Of a stretch of 64,000 bases of DNA, positions 59,646 to 64,000 are shown piece by piece. A program made the translations under genes and the position numbers. This DNA comes from Triops longicaudatus. Its lineage: Eukaryota; Arthropoda; Branchiopoda; Notostraca; Triopsidae. Under the pieces are notes generated by a model. It made no database searches. It was not told the origin of the DNA and saw only the letters and a program-made list of their open reading frames with translations. Location of the stretch: NCBI GenBank assembly GCA_022885665.1, contig JAGQDJ010000113.1, positions 114,844 to 178,843 on the forward strand, given 5' to 3'. Position 1 is the first letter of the stretch; the number at the start of each line of letters is the position of its first letter.

Positions 59646-60559
59646 GTTGAACGACATAAATTGTATTTAAGTTTTTTAAAAAATGAGTGCATGGAAAGAC
59701 ATCACGAACAGAAGGTAAACTGTTTTAAAAAGCTTAAGCATATTAAAGGTGCCAACCCTTGTTAGATTGTAATTTAATGTGTACACCTTCGAAAACTTGA
59801 GAAGAAATTTATCTGCCAAGTTTGTTACAGACGCTTCAAGCTTCAGGTTTTTCAAGAAAAAAAAAATTGAAAATGCATCTGAAGGCTCATTACAGCCAAT
59901 TTATAGTAAAGTTTCGGCAAAAACGGAATTCAATTTTGACAGTTCGGCGTTACCAGCTGCAGAAAGTATAAGCTTCCATGTGATTGATCCAAACTAATCG
60001 ACGAATTCAAATTCTGTTTTCTATAACACAATAATTAAAAGGGTTTTAATACATCCAAAAATCTGTTTTCGAGAATTGTTTGGCAATTTGTGGGTATCAA
60101 TAATAAACGTAACAACCAAATAAGTAACACAATACCAGTTTATGTTCTTTCTTAATTGAGTTTACAGTACCAGTTTTTTTCTAAGAAATGCAGCGAAACT
60201 AAGCTTCATTAAATTTTTCGAACAATTTTTGCTCGTTTTTTAGGCATTTCTCGGGCTAAATTACCAAGGATTTTAACGAAGGTGTTCCTGCATACTGGCT
60301 AAAAATGACAAAAATCAATTAGAAAAACTTCAGTTTTATTATTTTTTCTAAAGATTTAAGATATGTTTAATACTATTGCCTCAAAGCCATAAAGCATAAA
60401 TAAATTCACTTTTAAAACACGCTTTAAAATGTGCGCGAAAAAGAATTAAGAAATAATATTTTTGCAAATAAAACTTCTTCCGTGACATTGTTGGAATGAA
60501 TCAGCTAAATACAGACATAATTTGAAGGACAGGACTTAGATTTTTAAGGAAAAAAATAT

Positions 60560-60840
60560 GAATGAAACGAAAACGGAAGAAAAAGAGAAAAATAAGCCCT
60601 AAAAATTGTATCCTTTCATATTTGCACCTTTTTGGCATTTCCTAAGGTTCTACCAATATATCAGGTCTTGTCTATTAAGCAGTGTTATTGACTTTAAGGG
60701 TGGAGGTTTGGGGGGTCTGAAATGCGTTTTCGTGCCTTTTTCATCACAAGTCGCGACTTTCCTAAAAGCGTCGTGTTCCCCTTCAAAAACGTACAAGTTA
60801 TTAAATGGGAAAAGTGTCAATGTTTTTCTTCTAACTTCGA
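60560..60840 (+). repeat. Dispersed repeat family B, copy 1
   Basis: Resembles 63150-63440 in the same orientation, sharing CATATTTGCAC, CTAAGGTTC, CTTTTTCATC and CTTCAAAA in the same order. Weak to moderate similarity. Confidence 0.4.
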
Positions 60841-63149
60841 ACTGAACTTTAAATTATTGTTGTTGATTTTTCGTTCTTTTTCCTGTGAGTCGACAATTCT
60901 TGAAAGCCTTTTACGCATACTAGTGTTGCATGGAAGAAAAGCCTCCGATCTGCAGTGCATAAAAAGTAGTGCATTTGTACACTTTTGCCATGGGTTTATG
61001 TGCGACTTTTTAATAAAATATCTTGTTCTATACTATCACCGCGCTTTTTTCTGGCTAAGAGATAGTACTAGAAAGCGTAAGTGTAGCTTAAGTGTAGTGT
61101 AACTTTTTTTTATCAAATCCTTTGATATAATTTATTCAAAACTAAGTACAGATTAATAACCATGATCACTTTTAGGGGATTATTGTCGGCGATGTTCATG
61201 GTGTAATAAAGCATGGCTGTAAATAACGCATGTGTGGCAGAGGGATGAGAATGCAAAGTAAACGTAATGTTCAAAGCGAGGTAATTAGAGTCTTTGGAGG
61301 TAAAAAAAAAAGAAAGGTTGTACGAGTACGTACATTGAATGGGCCAAGTATTGGACACTTTTTAAGTGTCTGTCTGTCCCATAAAAGGCACCTTGAAGGG
61401 ATCCTTAAGAAGGTGTTGAGTACAGTTTTCCAAAAGGATTTGTGTAACTTTTTTCTTTTTCCTTCAAGAAGGGGTGTAGTACTTCTGGGTAGAAGGAGGG
61501 GGTACGTTATAACGGTCTAGACGCCATAGTATCATCCGAGACGTTTCTTCCACATTGATTGTCTTGCTTGGGAGCTCGTCGCTTGCAACCGTTTTCCGTT
61601 TCTGATGGTATAAAAAGCCCTTTCTCAGCCTCCTGGCGCCGCAGATGCTTATTAGCCTTTCTTTTTTTCGCTATAGCGCCCCCCCCCCCTCCGCCTTTCT
61701 TTTCTTCGTACAAAAGCGAATCTTTTGAATCTTTGATCTTTCATCGCCGTCTTTGTGGTACAAAGACCCCGGGCTGCAGGCGTACATGAAACTTACCTTC
61801 CTCTCTACTTGGTCATTAATCTATTCATAAGTGAAATATGAGCTTCAGACTTAGCTTCTTTCAATGCTTCTTTCTAGCCGGTGAACTCGGCATCTGAAGG
61901 CAGTGTCTGAAGGCAGTGAAAACGAGAAGAAAATTAACTACGACGATTTCTAGGAAATCTCTGACCATAGGAAATCTCGCTGCCATGTATTGTAGAAATT
62001 TAATGTGAGAGTTTAAGTTAATTAATAAGTGACGCCAATAACTTCAATAATGTAATGTTTCCAGTTGAGTAATAGTGATATTTGTATTTCTGTAGATATG
62101 GAAGAACAGCATTATTGAAGTATTCGATACCAGTAAAAAAATCAATGAAATTGACATTTGATCTCTAAAAGTGACAGAAAAATTCAAATGAACTTAGTAC
62201 AGTAAACACGTTAAGTTAGAAATTAATTAAGATCTAATTTTGCAGCATTTTTAGATTTTTTTCATTTTTGTGTTTAGCTTAGCTGTCAACAAATTGAAGA
62301 AAAAATTGCATTTAAGGAAGACAAATTTGAAATAATAAGACATTAATGCTATAACGTAATTTTATAAGAGGTATAAAAATATACGCTATCTTGCTTTTGT
62401 GACAAATGTGTTTTGTAAACAAGAGAATGAAAGTTATATATTTTGGCAGACTTGACATAAACACTGAATCAAACAATGATGATCTGAAATGATGACTTTC
62501 CTTTAAAAATGGCAGAGAATTTAATGTCTATCATACCAAACCATTAACTCAATTATTTTAAGTAATTTTAATAGATGTTGTACTATTAATTATTAATGGG
62601 TTGTAATTAAAGGATAAGGGACAGTTGGAACGCCGGGCAAACGTTACAAAATTCATAACTAATTAACTACGAATATTTTTTAACTTGGGAATATTAGAAA
62701 CTTAGTGAATACAAAAAGAAGTATGCGTGGAAAATGTTTCGTCGAAAAAGAGTACCGTGTTCCTGAGAAAATGAACAAAAACTGGACTTTTTTATAGAGG
62801 GTTTGATGTATTTCGTTGTGCTGGTCAATATATATTTCGAAAAATTAAGCAAAACAATTTTTGGGTAGACCATAAGTTAAAGAATAATCCCCCAAGATTC
62901 GCTACTAATTCGAGGTATTGATTTTGCACGAGATTTTAAGACACGAGTGCTGATTCAGCTCGCCTTGGACCGAAGCCATGTAACCAAAAGGGACACGCTG
63001 TGGGATATGACTTGGCAACGTTACACTTACCCACAATTCAAAATGCCAACTACTCAACAGAATAATAATATTGGTTCTATTCCTCGACACTGTCGTAATT
63101 GATTGTCTTCGCGTATTCATTGGTGTCGGATGCCGAGTCTACTGTCTAT

Positions 63150-63440
63150 ATTAGGGAAAAAAATCAACGAGAAGAGAGCGGCAGGAAAAGTGGAAGTTAA
63201 GCTTCTAATGCTTCTATTCCATATTTGCACTTAACTGGATGCTCTAAGGTTCCTAATGCTATTTAAATCGTGTCTGACTACAGTGTTTTAAGCTTGGGGT
63301 AGGTTTAGGTTTCCGAGTTGAGTTTTCATGCTCTTTTTCATCTCAAGTTAGGACTCCCTTGATTGCTTTGTGCTTTCCTTCAAAAGCCGTAAGCTACAGT
63401 ACGGAAAAAGGGTCGGAGTTCGCTTGGTAAATTTAAACAC
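63150..63440 (+). repeat. Dispersed repeat family B, copy 2
   Basis: Direct partner of 60560-60840, 2.6 kb away. The pair could be ends of a larger element, but nothing between them is recognised. Confidence 0.4.
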
Positions 63441-64000
63441 CAAATTTACTCAAAGGAAAAATACTGTGACTGATTTAAATAAAGTGACATAATAATGACC
63501 AAATTTACGTATTTTTGAAAATAAATGGACCGTATTACTGTCATATTTACGATTTAGTAGTGAAAAGTCGAATATATGAAAATGCTTCTAAAAGGTCTCT
63601 TTTAACCTCCTGTTAGCCAAGAAATTTGAAAAGAAAGGTTTTACTCGCTTTAGGAAGCCTATTCATTGGTGAATCTGAAAACACCAAGCTTTCTGCATTG
63701 TGTTAAAGTAGTCAAGAAGGAAGCAAATGGCTTACTGTTTCCCCTAAAATGTTCGGTTACCTCCACCTGATATAACGAATTTTGGATATACTGAACTGCC
63801 TCTCCAGTTCTTATTTAATTCGTCATGGTGAGATTCTACTGTAACTTATGTAGCCAACAATTTTTTTATGAAAGGGTAGGTTAAAGCGAGATTTTATTCA
63901 AGACCTAATGGTGAATGCATTAAAAAGGGCTACATTATGTGTGCCATTAGTAAGTGAAGCGTCACATTATTTTAGGAGCACTAAATACCGTTTTATATAT

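Larger units (their letters stand above)
59646..64000. other. Right edge, unassigned
   Basis: AT-rich. TATAAAAA at 61609-61616, followed by a GC-rich stretch, is promoter-like, but no gene follows. A C11 run is at about 61680. Frames at 59779-59997 and 60722-61102 are unrecognised. CAGTAGAATCTCACC, inverted near 63825-63842, may be another transposon end. Confidence 0.3.

Noticed and set aside
60722..61102. 126-codon plus frame
   Set aside because: Overlaps repeat family B and has no recognised motif.
61609..61616. TATAAAAA as a promoter
   Set aside because: Matches a TATA box, but no gene or initiator follows, and such strings are common in AT-rich DNA.

Overview
The window is animal nuclear DNA, most likely from an arthropod. 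It is AT-rich. The genes have GT-AG introns from about 80 bp to 3 kb. About 8.5 kb consists of degenerate TTAGG-type pentamers, the arthropod telomere unit, in more than 20 blocks. There are many short non-autonomous DNA transposons. Both protein genes recognised belong to metazoan families. A gremlin gene argues against Drosophila, which lacks one. I cannot name the species.

Layout. (1) 1-2208: telomere-like repeats, a pogo/Tigger-like element that carries a nested hAT MITE, and the 5' leader of the first gene. (2) 2209-17055 (+): a complete formin of the cappuccino/FMN1/FMN2 class in 17 coding exons. Every junction is GT-AG and phase-consistent, giving 1230 codons plus stop. (3) 17056-53278: about 36 kb with no recognisable protein gene. 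It holds TTAGG/CCTAA blocks, hAT-like, Tigger-like and LTR-like elements, a foldback, and two GC/CpG-rich promoter-like islands near 27.7 and 46.7 kb. (4) 53279-54334 (+): a gremlin (DAN-family BMP antagonist) coding exon, probably preceded by a remote non-coding exon. (5) 54335-64000: a hAT element with perfect target duplications, a second GGCGTCG-type hAT element, a GT microsatellite, one candidate small ORF and otherwise unassigned AT-rich DNA.

The main result is the pairing of the two genes. Vertebrates keep FMN1 beside GREM1 and FMN2 beside GREM2, and limb enhancers of Grem1 lie inside Fmn1. One formin next to one gremlin in an arthropod-like genome suggests that the linkage predates the vertebrate duplications and may be held by shared cis-regulation. 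Here gremlin lies on the 3' side of formin in tandem orientation. The vertebrate pairs are convergent.

The formin product would nucleate and elongate actin in the cytoplasm, probably with Spire. The gremlin product would be secreted and would bind BMP ligands. They are not expected to work in one pathway, so the link between them is positional.
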